Assembly: GCF_963678635.1 (NCBI RefSeq)
Contig: NC_087065.1
Coordinates: 41,667,430-41,731,429, forward strand
Direction: 5' to 3'
Origin: Symsagittifera roscoffensis
Taxonomy: Eukaryota; Xenacoelomorpha; Acoela; Convolutidae
DNA length: 64,000 nucleotides
The position numbers and the translations under genes are program-made. The notes below the pieces were generated by a model, which did not search any database, was not told the DNA's origin, and saw only the letters and a program-made list of their open reading frames with translations. The number at the start of each line of letters is the position of its first letter. Positions within the stretch are counted from its first letter, which is position 1. Shown piece by piece: positions 22,379 through 35,000 of this stretch.

Positions 22379-24779
22379 TTTCGAAAGTCGTAACAAAAAT
22401 AGTCTGTGTTAAAATCCTTAGCATTGGCTGTACACATTAGTTGGTTATTGATCAAAATGAACACTTTCAAAATGAACATATTTTATCGCAACAATATTTG
22501 CGACTTACGTCGGAAAAAAGATAGTTTATACGTTAACACAGGCATTGCTTGTGTAATAAACCTCACCGCACTTCAATTCAATCTTTGATATTAGAAATTC
22601 TGTTGATAGCTGCGTTTTTTACTGGTCTTGCATTCCTTTTTTAACTGAAATTTCGATTTTCAAAGTATCATGTTGAAGATCTGTAAATTTTAAGAAAAAC
22701 TGTCGAAACTTGTGTTGTTTGGAATGATTTTCAATTTGAGAAAAACACGGTCAGTGATACAATCGCCGCCATGAAATATGTATTCAGAATCATTAAACGA
22801 GCGGCAACTAGGTCGACAAAACTTGGGTAAACAGACGCTGAGATGAAATTGCTGACAATAAAAGCTCTCAAATTCTAAGATTTTGATCATTTTGTGATCA
22901 TAATCGAGTCTTCAAGACGATAAAAATTAATTCGAAACCATTTAGGCAGAATACAGCTTAAAAGCAAAAAAAAGGAAAATACAAAGTCAGGGCTAGTAAA
23001 CTTACAAATTACATAAGTTACTCAAAAAGACTTTAGCACAAACAGTGGAATTAACACAAACAGCCATGATAAACCCACAAACTTTTTCAAACTGATTATT
23101 TCAAAGTAAACGGCAAGTAACATTTATATTGCACGGTTGCAGCAGTAGCCCTGTATTTAATTAGGTTTGCCTTTCGTAAAAAGAAGAACTATAGGGTTTG
23201 AGCGTTCGCACTTTCTCATCTCTGAAACAGATCTGCCAAGAAACAGATGTATGGTATAGAAACCTTGGATTAACATAAAAAATTGACTTCAATGGTACCA
23301 TTCGCTAAGCAATTATACAAAACCTTGACTTCGCACCTGTTTAATTGTTTTAAACATAGCCAATGAAAAAAAAAATTTGACTTGTTAAGATTTGATATTA
23401 AAAAAATCGTATCTTTCGAATTTCGAAGAAAATCGATGGCCGTAAAGCTCTTTGAATGTCTAAGTCAATTTATGATTGACACATTTTGACAAAAAATAAC
23501 CGTTTTGATTAAAATAAATTAAGCTGGTTTTCGCGTTTTTACCGCTTTTGCTGTTCGATAGTGATGTTTGCAAAAAAACAAAGGAAATGAACTGAAAATT
23601 TAAAAAAGAGGAAAAAAATCATCATGACCTCTATAAGAGTCTGAACTATGTTCATCGAGTCTGAAATACGTTTGTGTCATTTCAAAAAAATAACATAGGA
23701 ATTCTTAACACAGGCGAAGCCGAGCTTCGCACCATTTGCGATATAAATGAAGAAAGCCACTAAGTCGTAAAAAAATCGGTAAAACTAGATCGAGTAATAT
23801 GAATCAGGCTAGTTTTGAAACAAAAAGATGCACAGACAATAGAATGGGAAATTAGAATCGAAAGAAAATTTACTAAGCGGTTATAAAGCCAAAAATACCT
23901 CAGCAGAAACCCTTTAAGCCGAACAAGACTTAAGACTTAAAAAATTCCCTTTCCACCTCAACACTTATAAGCCCCCCTCCACCTCAAAAACAAACACAAA
24001 AAACTTTATTTTAAAGTCAAGTGAAACCATATGACGCCGCTAAGCCAATATAATATAGGCGAAACCTATTAAGCTGAAAAAAAGTCAAAAATACTAACAA
24101 AAAGTTTTTAAGTCCCTCTCGCCCTCAAAATACAGACACGCACACACATACTTTTTTCGGGCATCGACATGTTTTTAAATCCCCCTCGCCCTCAAAACAC
24201 AGACACCCACACACAGACTTTTTTCGCGCATAACATAGCCGAAACCTATCAAGCCGAAAAAGAACAGGAAGAAAAGCTGAAAAAATATGATTTTTAGCAT
24301 TTGTGTGATCCGGAGGTGAGCATCAAAATTATGTTTCCCTTAAAAAACTTACATTTAGGTCACTAAGCCCATAAAACATTTGGGGCAGAATAAAGGTTTT
24401 AAGTAACAAAAAATGAAAATATAAGAAGTCAAAGTTAGTAAAATTACTATGCAATTACAATGCTAACTGCCAACAGCAAGAAAATTTTACTGAGCCGACA
24501 AAACAAAAGCAGACAAATAATCAGCCGATAGCTTTTTTGAAATGGAATATTTGCTGTTTAAAAAAATAATGTCTAGATCGATAGATTCGGAGCAGAACAA
24601 AGTAATACGCTTCTAAATATTTTCACCCGATTTCAGCCTACTGCTTACACGCTATGAAGAAAATCCTGACAAAAGTTGGGAAATGTTTTCAGCGTCGAAG
24701 AGAACAGCTTATGTTTTCTGCATTTGGGCATTCAAATTTACTAACAGATTATCTGCATCAGAGCCAAAACACTAGCAAT
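22379..24779. other. Repeat-rich non-coding DNA
   Basis: 22379-22890 is paired with 25190-25670. 23400-24640 carries pieces of a widespread dispersed repeat (gtaaagctctttgaat, aggcgaagccgagcttcgcaccatttgcg, ctaagccaatataatatag). No coding pattern was seen. Confidence 0.6.
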
Positions 24780-25670
24780 TGTTTATAGAGCAGTCTATGG
24801 ATGGAGCAGTAATAACATGAAAAAGTTAAACGTATAAAAAAAGGAAACGTGAAAATCATCTCCCAACATGCCATATTAAGTGCAGTTCCTTCAATCAATT
24901 TGTAATCATTTCAATGACGGATTAAATCTCCGCTTACGCGTTAATAGCGCGAAAAATATCGCGCATTAATTGTCCCAAATTGGCCAAAATGGCAATTTTT
25001 ACACCAACATAACTTTACGAAAAATGATCACAGGTGATATATCTTTCCAAATTTAAGCTCAGGACAAAAAAAACTTTTTGCATGATATAAAAAAATGTCC
25101 GTCAAAAATGGCTAGTTGAAAAGTCGAAATTTGCCTGCAGAAAAAAAACTACCCCCGAGCACAAATATTCCGTTACTTTTGTTTCGAAAGTCGTAACAAA
25201 AATAGTCTGTGTTAAAATCCTTAGCATTGGCTGTACTTATTAGTTGGTTATTGATCAAAATGAACACTTTCAAAATGAACATATTTTATCGCAACAATAT
25301 TTGCGACTTAGGTCGGAAAAAAGATAGTTCATACTATAACACAGGCATTGCTTGTGTAATAAACCTTACTGCACTTCAATTCAATCTTTTATATTATAAA
25401 TTCTGTTGATAGCTGCGTTTTTTTACTGGTCTTGCGTTCCTTTTTTAACTGAAATTTCGAATTTCAAAATATCACGCTGAAGATCGGTAAATTTTAGGAA
25501 AAACTGTCGAAAAAGCGCAAGTACAAAAACTTGTGTTGTTTGGAATGATTTTCAATTTGAGAAAAACACGGTCAGTGATACAATCGCCGCCATGAGATAT
25601 GTATTCAGAATCATTAAGCGAGCGGCAACTAGGTCGACAAAACTTGGGTAAACACACGCTGAGATGAAAT
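24780..25670 (+). repeat. Diverged third copy of the segment end
   Basis: Matches 21964-22890 throughout (palindrome at 24947-24964, then ttccgttacttttgtttcg and the following ~480 bases) with clearly more differences than between the two large copies. It is an older duplication of the same region. Confidence 0.8.
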
Positions 25671-25689
25671 TAAAAAAGCATGAGAGAAA

Positions 25690-26610
25690 CTGCGTCGGAG
25701 AAAACAGCTTATGTTTTCTGCATTTGGGCATTCAAATTTACTAACAGATTATCTGCATCAGAGCCAAAAAACTAGCAATTGTTTATGTAGAGCAACCTAA
25801 ATCTCTAGTTCCGGTAACTTCTTCCAAAAGTAGCAGTATAAATATCAGTTTATGCAGGAAGATCTTCCGAAAAATTAAATCATCATTCCAAAAGTGAAAA
25901 CCATATGACGCCGCTAAGCCAATATAAAATAGGCGAAACCTATTAAGCTGGAAAAAAAAAATCAAAAAAACTAACAGAAAGTTTTTAAGTCCCTCTCGCC
26001 CTCAAAATACAGACACGCACACACAGACGTTTTTCGGGAAAGGTTTTCTGCGTCGGAGAGAACAGCTTATGTTTTCTGCATTTGGGCATTCAAATTTACT
26101 AACAGATTATCTGCATCAGAGCCAAAACACTAGCAATTGTTTATGTAGAGCAACCTAAATCTCTAGTTCCGGTAATTTCTTCCAAAAGTAGCAGTATAAA
26201 TATCAGTTTATGCAGGAAGATCTTCCGAAAAATTAAATCATCATTCCAAAAGTGAAAACCATATGACGCCGCTAAGCCAATATAATATAGGCGAAACCTA
26301 TTAAGCTGGAAAAAAAATCACAAAAACTAACAGAAAGTTTTTAAGTCCCTCTCGCCCTCAAAATACAGACACGCACACACAGACTTTTTTCGGGAAAGGT
26401 TTTCTGCGTCGGAGAGAACAGCTTATGTTTTCTGCATTTGGGCATTCAAATTTACTAACAGATTATCTGCATCAGAGCCAAAACACTAGCAATTGTTTAT
26501 GTAGAGCAACCTAAATCTCTAGTTCCGATAACTTCTTCCAAAAGTAGCAGTATAAATATCAGTTTATGCAGGAAGATCTTACGAAAAAGTAAATCATCAT
26601 TCCAAAAATT
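25690..26610. repeat. ~357-bp tandem repeat, about 2.6 units
   Basis: The phrase aacagcttatgttttctgc recurs near 25701, 26060 and 26416 with the same intervening sequence (ctagttccggtaa, gacgccgctaagccaat, ccctctcgccctcaaaata). A single diverged occurrence lies at about 24700, and the middle part matches 24025-24200. Confidence 0.88.
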
Positions 26611-27004
26611 GAATGCCCCTAGTTAATCCGAGATCAAATAACTCAACAACCTTAGACAAAACTTCCCGCTACCTTTTAGTACCACATGGAAATCAGGATT
26701 CCTGTATCTGTCTCCATCTATATGCAACTTGTTTTGACTTCTACAACTTCATCTGTTGTTTCGGAGTATGAATCGGTCGGAAGGAGAAATTCAAACTAAA
26801 ACTTATGTTCATGAAAACTAAATTCTAGGCAATAAAAAGTTGATAGCTAATCACATAGGATACAAAATAGAATGCGATTTCAAACAAACCCGAAACTTTT
26901 TTAAATACTATGTCCCAAAAAAATTAACTGCTTTAATTACAGCCAACTTTTGGCTTCATCTTCATTTTTCCAATAATTTTTTCGTTTGAGTAATTCAGCC
27001 GACT
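26611..27004. other. 3' flank / probable 3' UTR of the APC gene
   Basis: About 390 bases between the tandem repeat and the APC stop codon. On the minus strand an ATTAAA (26932-26937) lies about 70 bases after the stop and could be a variant poly(A) signal; this is weak. No other feature was found. Confidence 0.35.
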
Positions 27005-30000
27005 TCAAGAATTTTCGTCCGCAGATCTTGTACTACTTATTACTTCCAAGTTTTTGTGCATTTTCTGTTCTTTCACTTGCATGTTACTTTTCGACTTCGA
27101 GCTTTTACGGGCACTAGAAGGCATTGCTGAATAAATGCATTCATTTAGTAGGGCACGGTCTTCCAGCCCAACGTCTCCGCCACTTGATGCATTTGAGACT
27201 TCGCCAATTGACCTCCGACGACCTAGTGCATCTTCATCTTGATCTCCGAAACTTCTTCCATTAAAAGCCTCAAATGAGTTGCCATTGGAATCTCGATCTT
27301 CATTCTGCAAATTGTTCCGAGAAAGTGATTTTCGTGACTGACTTTGTCCCTTTGAGTTGCCAGATCCGGATCTGTTAAGGGATCCACTCGAGCTAGAGCG
27401 CTTATCCAAATCAGATCCATTGCTCGCAGACCTCCTGTAACTGGTAGGAACCGGAATTTTGGATACACTCCTACCGGAGTCCTTTCGCTCTAGTTTACCA
27501 GGCGAACGGTTGGTAGGGCCACTGCAACTAATAGCATTGCTAGATATCGGAGGTCTACTTGCAACATTTGCCACTGGTGTTTCATTCAACTCTTCTTCAC
27601 AACTCAGAGAACTTAAGGAATCGTTTCTGGAATAGGAAGCTGGAGTACCCTCTACGTTATACACTTTAGGTGAGTCGAATCCTCCCGTTGCGTTGCTATA
27701 TTTACTGACGCTTCCAGCTCCTGGCGAATTCATAGACCAAGATTTCATTTGCTGTCTCTTTTCTGGCGCAAGATGGTTTCGTTTAGCGCTCGAACTATTG
27801 ATAGAGCTTTGAGGAGGGAAATTTTGCGGTGCTATATACACTCCACTCGCTGGAACTGCATCATCCGGTACCGATAAATCTGAAAGAGAAGTCCGTGTTG
27901 AGAAATTTAGTGGCGTTCCCTCAGTTTGATAAGTTTTTACCATGTCCATATTTCCTCCATTTCCTCTCGGGGAACTGATTCCCGATTCAGTTTGAGAAGT
28001 TCGCCTTAAATATAAATCCATGTAAGAGTTCTGTGGTCTAGCAACGGCATATGAAGAGCCACCAGGAACCTTTAGTCCAGGTGACTTTCGACCACTGTTC
28101 GAATCGACACTTCGCCCGCTACTACTGCGGGTTAATCCAGGACTCTTCCGACCTGAATTGCTATTGACATAAGGCGCAGAAGAGTAGACTACTCCAGAGT
28201 TCGACCGTAGCTGAGACGGTCCCTTAATCCCACTTGGCTGTTTAGAAGAGCTCGATTTTTTAACTCTCGGTTTTCTCTCGGGCATTCCTGAGCTTATTGC
28301 TTCCATAAGCACGCTATGGTCTTCTTCATTGCTTTCTTGTAAATTCACATCGTCGTCTTCGTCATCTAGCAATGCAGAATCACCATCGCTTATTCTTCGA
28401 ATGGTTTGCTCGTTCAGATTGCGATCCGCTTCATCATGAGATGTGTCTAGTTTGGACCAATCACGAGGCGCCATTGCCTCGTCATTGCCTTCAGCCATTT
28501 GCTGCGACAATTGCGCGGTTTCAGTCAGCTTAAGTTTTCTCGGTATGTTTATCTGAACAAATGGCTGTTGTTCAGTCGAATCACTGGATAAATCTGTGAA
28601 CTGGTGATGAAACTTATTTGCCAGTTCTTTCACCTTTGGATCATCGTCAAACGTGAGCGCACTTAAACTGGAGGCACACGAAAAATCGTTCTTGACTTGT
28701 TCTTCAATAAATGCCCCAGGTTGATCTGCGGCCTCATTTGGAGGACCAGAAATGTTTGCTGGATTCTGCTTGGAAACAACTGGATTGGAGTTTCCAAAAT
28801 TTCTACCACCGTCCATTTGCAGAGTGGAGCTCGGCTGGCTGGCAGCCAAGCGGGACGCCATCATAGCTTCGTTAGGAGAGTCTGGAATATCGCTCGGCGA
28901 CACTGCTCCAGAAATTGCCCTGGACCCCTGTTCACTAGCAAAATTACTGTTGCTGTTAATGGACTGCGTTTCAAAATCTCCCAAAGAAGATATGGAGCTT
29001 CTGCGGCTAAACATCAAAGGAGTATCTCCCATCAGAGGCGTCCCGGTTGCTGATCCTTTCTTGGACATAATTCCTTCTGAATCTTGTTCCTGGTGGACAC
29101 TTGACGAGACGCTCTCTAAAGGTCCCCTTGGCATAGATGGAGCTGCTGCTCTGCGTTCAGATTCCAACATCATAATGCGGGCTGTCGAGGAGACGTTCAT
29201 TTCGGCTACATTATCTGCCGGTTTGAATCTGACCTGTCTATATACTGCAGCCGGTGAATTGATCGCACCATGAGGAGGCTGCAAAGTTTCGTTCATACTA
29301 TCATTGTGCTCCTCGTTGTGTTCGTAATTTACCTCTTCGAAACAAACCGGTGGCCTACTAATAGGCACACCAGTGATATCATTATTTTCTATTATATTTC
29401 GACTCATGTTTGATGTCATCGAGAAATCCAATTCCTCATATGTACTCATTGCGTCGTTTTCCGGGAACCGTGCACTGAAATCCGTCGGCTGCTCGTAATA
29501 ATCCGACTCTTCAATATGATTGGACAATGGATATGAACTGAACCCTGGATCTTCGTTTATGACTTCTGCTGCTCCTAAATCTGCCTGAGACTCGCTTCCA
29601 TAGTATTTTAGCGTATAGTTCACAACTTCATCGTCTCCTTGTGAACTGGCCACAGATCGTTTATCTTGATCATCCAACTGTCCTTGTGACATTTTCTGCT
29701 GACTTTCAAAGCCAGTAATTCGTCGTTGCCTGTCAACTGCATATTGTTCTTGGTAACTGCTATATGCCTCGTTATTTGCATTGTGAGTTGAAGGCCCAAG
29801 TTGCATTGGGTTAAAAGTAACACTTGATTTGACACCATTATTCGATAGAACCACCCGTGGATCAAAGCTTGAGTTGGCATCTCCTTGGTACTGGTCTTTC
29901 TGCCAATCGTGATCCCCATTACTCTGAGCAAGTTTCATCTGATTGCTATTCACATTGAAATCTCGTTGATGCATTAATTGATTCAAGCCTGATTGCTTAT

Positions 30001-30336
30001 TTCCACTACCTGGACCTTCATGTCCGAATGTATGTTCCTGGAAATGATCCGGATCTCCAACATTTGAATGAGCCGCTATCGGTTCATCAAACATCACGGC
30101 TGGTCTGACTAACTTCGCCACTCCTCCACCCACAGGTGAAGAGCCAATTGGATCATTGTTTACATGAGGACTACCCATGCTGCCATTTAAGAAATTGGGT
30201 GAGTTAGTCGAAAGCTGTGTCTGGATTCCTCTAAGCTGGCTCTTGGCTTGCATCAAGTTCTTCCTAGCTCCAAGAGCTGGATTTGCGATTTTCGAGTTAC
30301 TGTTGTTCAAAAGATCTTTCAGGATATTCGGAGCAC
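27005..30336 (-). CDS. APC: APC last exon: beta-catenin, Axin and EB1 binding motifs
   Basis: Residues 825-1933 and stop. The last Armadillo helix (GAPNILKDLL) opens the exon. Motifs: 15-residue repeat NYTLKYYGSES (29620-29588) and a second, PTDFSARFPEN, ending at 29456; 20-residue repeats GDTPLMFSRRSSISSL (29041-28982), FSCASSLSALTFDDD (28690-28640), TEGTPLNFSTRTSLSDLS (27925-27872) and VEGTPASYSRNDSLSSLS (27655-27602). SPSDIPDSPNEAM (near 28900) matches the catenin-inhibitory domain. SGMP (28291-28280) lies in a strongly acidic SAMP context, and CIYSAMP at 27139-27119 is a clear SAMP. SKIP (27463-27452) is an EB1-type SxIP in a basic, Ser-rich stretch. A single large last exon is also the vertebrate arrangement. 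The C-terminus has no PDZ ligand. Confidence 0.96.
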
Positions 30337-31783
30337 CTAAAACACACTTGAAACTACATTTGAAAATTAACTAGCGCATGACTCGCACCTACGGTGCTTC
30401 AAATAGATAGGAAGCTCTTTTTATGCTCAACGATCATGTACTAAAACAGCGATTTTTCATGCAACCGTGGAGATAAACTAGGCTCATCTATCAGAGGTTT
30501 CTACTTCATATAAAACAATGTAACCGGATTGATTTGAGCAGATAAAGTTAGAGGGCAGATTTGCTACCCTATATTGTTCTCTGACAGCATCCCACCATAG
30601 AGTTAAAAATTTCAATTTCTATAAGTTGTTTTTAAATCATGTTTTTGTGAAAAAGTAATAATAAAAAAATATATATTTCAAGATCAGTTAGTTTTTTTTA
30701 ATTCAAGTTTCTTGAAAAAAAAAAATTAAAAAACCATGAAAATTGCCACATCTCTGAAACAAAAAGGATATGAGCAGTCAGAATCGGAAGAAAAGAATGC
30801 AAAACATGAGTGTACCCTGACAGCACCCCACTATAAGGTTGAGAACTTCAAGTTCGGTGAGTTTTTTTGTCTTTTTTGATGGAAGGGAAGTTTTTGAAAA
30901 AATCATAAAAAAACGCTATATCTCGAAGATCAAAAGAAACTGAGCAGTCAAACTTGAACGACAGATTTGCAACCAACTGAATGTACCTTGAAAGCACCAC
31001 ACTATAAGGTTGAGAGTTTCAAGTTCGGTAAGTTTTTTGAAAAATAAAAATGAAAAAAAAAATCATAAAAAACGCCATAACTCGATAACCATAACGATTT
31101 GAGCAGTCATACTTGGATGCATGATTTTCATCTTCTAAAGGTATCCTGGAAGTACCCCACTACAGGGTTGAGAATTTAAAGTCAGTTATTATTTTGTCTA
31201 AATTTTTTGAAAAAAAAACTAAAAAATCATATAAAACGCCATATCTCGAAAACCAAAAAAAATTGAGCACTCATACTTGGTGGCCAGATTTGCAACCATT
31301 GAATATAACCTCACAGTGTCCCACTATAGGGTTGAGAACTTCAAAATTGTTTAAGTAAATTGTGAAACAAAAATTTTGATATTTTTACGTTGCGAATACA
31401 GGAAGAATGTAAGAGTTAAAGCATTCGCGCTCCAACAGATTTTGAGACAATGACTTGAGTAAACTTTTCAAACGTTGCAATGTCTTGGCTTTTTAACAGA
31501 ACAACAGAGGTACTTCTTAAACATGTGTCAAAAGAAATTTCTTAAGCATTTTCATATACGATATAGCTTAAACGTGCAAAAACTATTTCGTTAAACATGC
31601 AAAAAAATAATACGTTGGAAAGCTTAAACATGCAAACATAGGGACTTCTTAAACAAGTGTCAATTAAAACGCCAATTATACGCCAATTATATAATAGACA
31701 GACAGATAATTAGATTTTTTAAACATGTAAACATAGGGACATCCTAACCATGTGTCAAATGAAACGCCAATTAAATAATAGAT

Positions 31784-31821
<38 letters not shown>

Positions 31822-31852
31822 TATAGATAGACAGATAGATAGATAGATAGAC

Positions 31853-31929
<77 letters not shown>

Positions 31930-31930
31930 T

Positions 31931-32017
<87 letters not shown>

Positions 32018-35000
32018 GATCAATAGATAGATAGATCAATAGATAGATAGACCAATAGATAGATAGACAGATAGATAGATAGATAGATCGATAGAAGATA
32101 GATAGATGAAACTTCAACTAAATCGGATGCAAATAATCGGTGTTCCTTTTGTTTCTAGAAAAAACTACTACCTTCGCGAAATGTATTTAGTCTTAAATAT
32201 TTAAACAACGCGCGGCAAGAATGTTTGAAAAAAGCACTGTGCTTTGTAGATAAAACGTTTGTGTTTAAATCCTTCTTGCATATCATAGCTGAGCGAACAA
32301 GCAAAATTGAAAAGACTAAACTTCACAAGTTTCATATCTTACCAAGCATCCAGAGAATCTCCTGATCCAATTTATCTCTCGAGGACAAATAGAACAAACA
32401 GGAAACTGAGTTGGCCACAATATCTGGCATATCATATCTCTTGCAGAGATCCAGAAGGACATCGTATGTCTTCATCTGCCTCAGAAGACCTCTAAGTTCA
32501 CCTCTGGTCGCGATATGTCCACAAAGACTGCTCAACAAACCAGTTGCATTGTACACCGTCTGTTGATTTCCATACTGACAGCTGTTGCTTAGATCCAACT
32601 TGGTCAGTGAGACTATTTTTTCCAAGCACCCATTCACAGAACAAATTTCGACTCTGTTTTCCATACAATGACTAGCGAGGTTCCAGAGAGCAGAGGAAAT
32701 AGCACGCAGCGCCATCAAGTTGTTAAACGTGACTAGTGCTCGTGACAGTAAGATTACAACGTTCAAATCTCTCAGAACCATAATCTGACTTCGCTCCGGT
32801 TGCCAAGCCAAGTTCCGAACTAAGTCTGCAGTCACGTGGACTAAGTCTTCACGCTTTGAACTCAGTTGCAGTGCCAAACACTTCATGACTTTCGAGTAAT
32901 GAATCAAGGTTGACTTAGCCGCCTGGTTCTTATGAGTCATATTGGTAAGCAGTTCCGCAACATGCCTTCGCAATTTAGTGGAAAGATCCAATAATGTTGA
33001 CATATGGATAGAGTTTGCTCCCTGTGGCTGCTTTTTTGAAACTTTGAACAACAAGCCAAAGTCTATCAGAAGAAGTTCACAGACTGCAGGAATTCCACCT
33101 AAACACGCCGAAAAAAATTGAATTTTAAAAGCAACCCAAAATCAATATCATAAGTAAACGTCGAATGGCACCGATTTATAAATCATATTCAAGCCTTTGA
33201 GTCATGACTCGTTACAATAAAAAGGTCGAAAAAAAATTTTGCATTTAGAGAAGTACGGTTTTTTCTACTGTTGAGCTAGTCAAATTCGATTGCCAAATTC
33301 AACTATCCATCATTTTAGAGAAACTTACGTTCATTATGTGTTTCGTTACTGTTCCTACTTTCGAAGTGAGTTAGGAATATTGATGCTTGGTGTGGTTTTT
33401 TTTATTCAGTCAATTTTTGACTGATTAACTAAGCGTTTTTGACAGAATTTTTCTATACCATCTGAGAGATATTGTTATCCCAAGCTCAAATTTAAAGATA
33501 TTTCACCTGTGACCATTTTTTATAAAGTTAAGAGCGTTTGAAAATTGCTAACTTGGCCAACTTCGGATAATTAAAGTGCGATATATTGCGTACTTAGAAC
33601 ACGCGTAATAATCGAATTAATGCGTTCCAAATTGAATTGAGACCAGCAATTTAATCCTATTATCATAATATGAGACGCTAAATACACTCTTAGTATTTTA
33701 CGGTGTCCCACTCTTTAACTGCACGTTATTTAACCTCCAATTTTTACACCCCCAACAACTTAACCGCTTTTTATTACAGATAATTTTTTTCAAATTAAGT
33801 CCTTTTTACGAGTACAGGAGTATTCCAACTAAGTGTTCTAATTGAGGCCTCAAAAAGCCAGTCTTATTTCACTTGATGACTCTAGCATCCCAGAATTAAT
33901 TGCATTTCGATTAGTTAGAGAAATAATCCCTCACTCACGCGTTTAAAACAGAGATAACCTATATGGTGCTAATTGAAAGCAACTCAAGAAATTCACATAA
34001 AAAATTACCGCCTCAAATTTGAACGATTGTTTTACACTTGAAAGAGTCGTAAAAATTGCAAAAGCTGACGAGCTCTGCCTGTAATTTGGATCTTATTACA
34101 TAAGAAGTCTAGTCCCGAACCGAGAAGTCCTATTACCCCTTCACTATGGAACCAAGGAGGTGCAGTTTGGCAAGAACAACAAATGCTGTGGAGGGCTGGC
34201 ATTAATCATGACCAGCAGTAAGTTTTTAGTGGTTCACACCCTAGTATTTGGAAAGTAATCGCAAACTTGCAAAAAGACGCCTCCCTTGAAAAACTTAGTT
34301 TCTTTAATGCCTCGAGCGGGCACCAATTGAGAAAAAAAAAATACCGAGTCCTAACCAAAAAAAGTGCAGAATATTATGCAGATTTACGAAGAGAAAATTG
34401 ATTTGCATTTCTTTCGCGCTATGGCGAACTTAAGCTAAGCATTTGCTCATTGTATATATTTTAAAATCAAAATGTTTGTCAACTTTTTTGAGTATTAAAA
34501 ACGGAGACGTAAAAAAAACGTATTGGCTTGACTCGCATTTGAAAAAGGTATTGGCTTGTCTCTAGCAATTTAATCCCAGAAAAATCGCTCCTTACGTGGG
34601 ACGCTAGGTTGAGACAAGGGGCTGGCAAACCCTTTAGACAATGCGTTGTATGCCGACAGTTGAAAAAAATGACAAAGTTTAGATGGTTCGAAAAATAAGT
34701 TAAATTTTACATTAAAACGATTGGCATTTGAAAAAAAAACTGAGATTAGATCGATCAAAGTTTTGGTCACAACCAGTTTTCATTCCATAGTTCATTTAAA
34801 TTCAGCCAATTAATCTATTATAAGCAAGATTATTGTCAAAATCAAATTCAATTTGGGAGATATCTAATCATTTTTGTTTAATAATTTGAATCATGCCGAT
34901 CGGATTAGTTTTCAAATTCATATCAAAGTCTAGACTATCGGCAAGGTCATTTCGCAAAAAATTTCGCAATTAAAGCTTTGATGTTTAACGACGCTATGGT

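Larger units (their letters stand above)
30337..32342 (-). other. APC intron between exons H and I
   Basis: About 2.0 kb. 30520-31350 consists of the degenerate ~140-180 bp repeats also present at 6770-7990. A TAGA microsatellite fills 31784-32107. Between them are short repeated phrases (aaacatg-caaacataggga, cgccaattata). No exon-like sequence. Confidence 0.75.

Noticed and set aside
25690-26610. CRISPR-like repeat array
   Set aside because: Units are ~357 bases and contiguous without unique spacers; the DNA is eukaryotic.
29328-29361. A fifth 20-residue-like repeat (ISRPPVCFEEV) in APC
   Set aside because: It shares only PVCF with the consensus and lacks the SxSSLSSLS core.
31676-32117. 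Minus-strand open frames of ~115-120 codons rich in Tyr-Leu-Ser-Ile
   Set aside because: Direct translation of the TAGA microsatellite in different frames; no protein.
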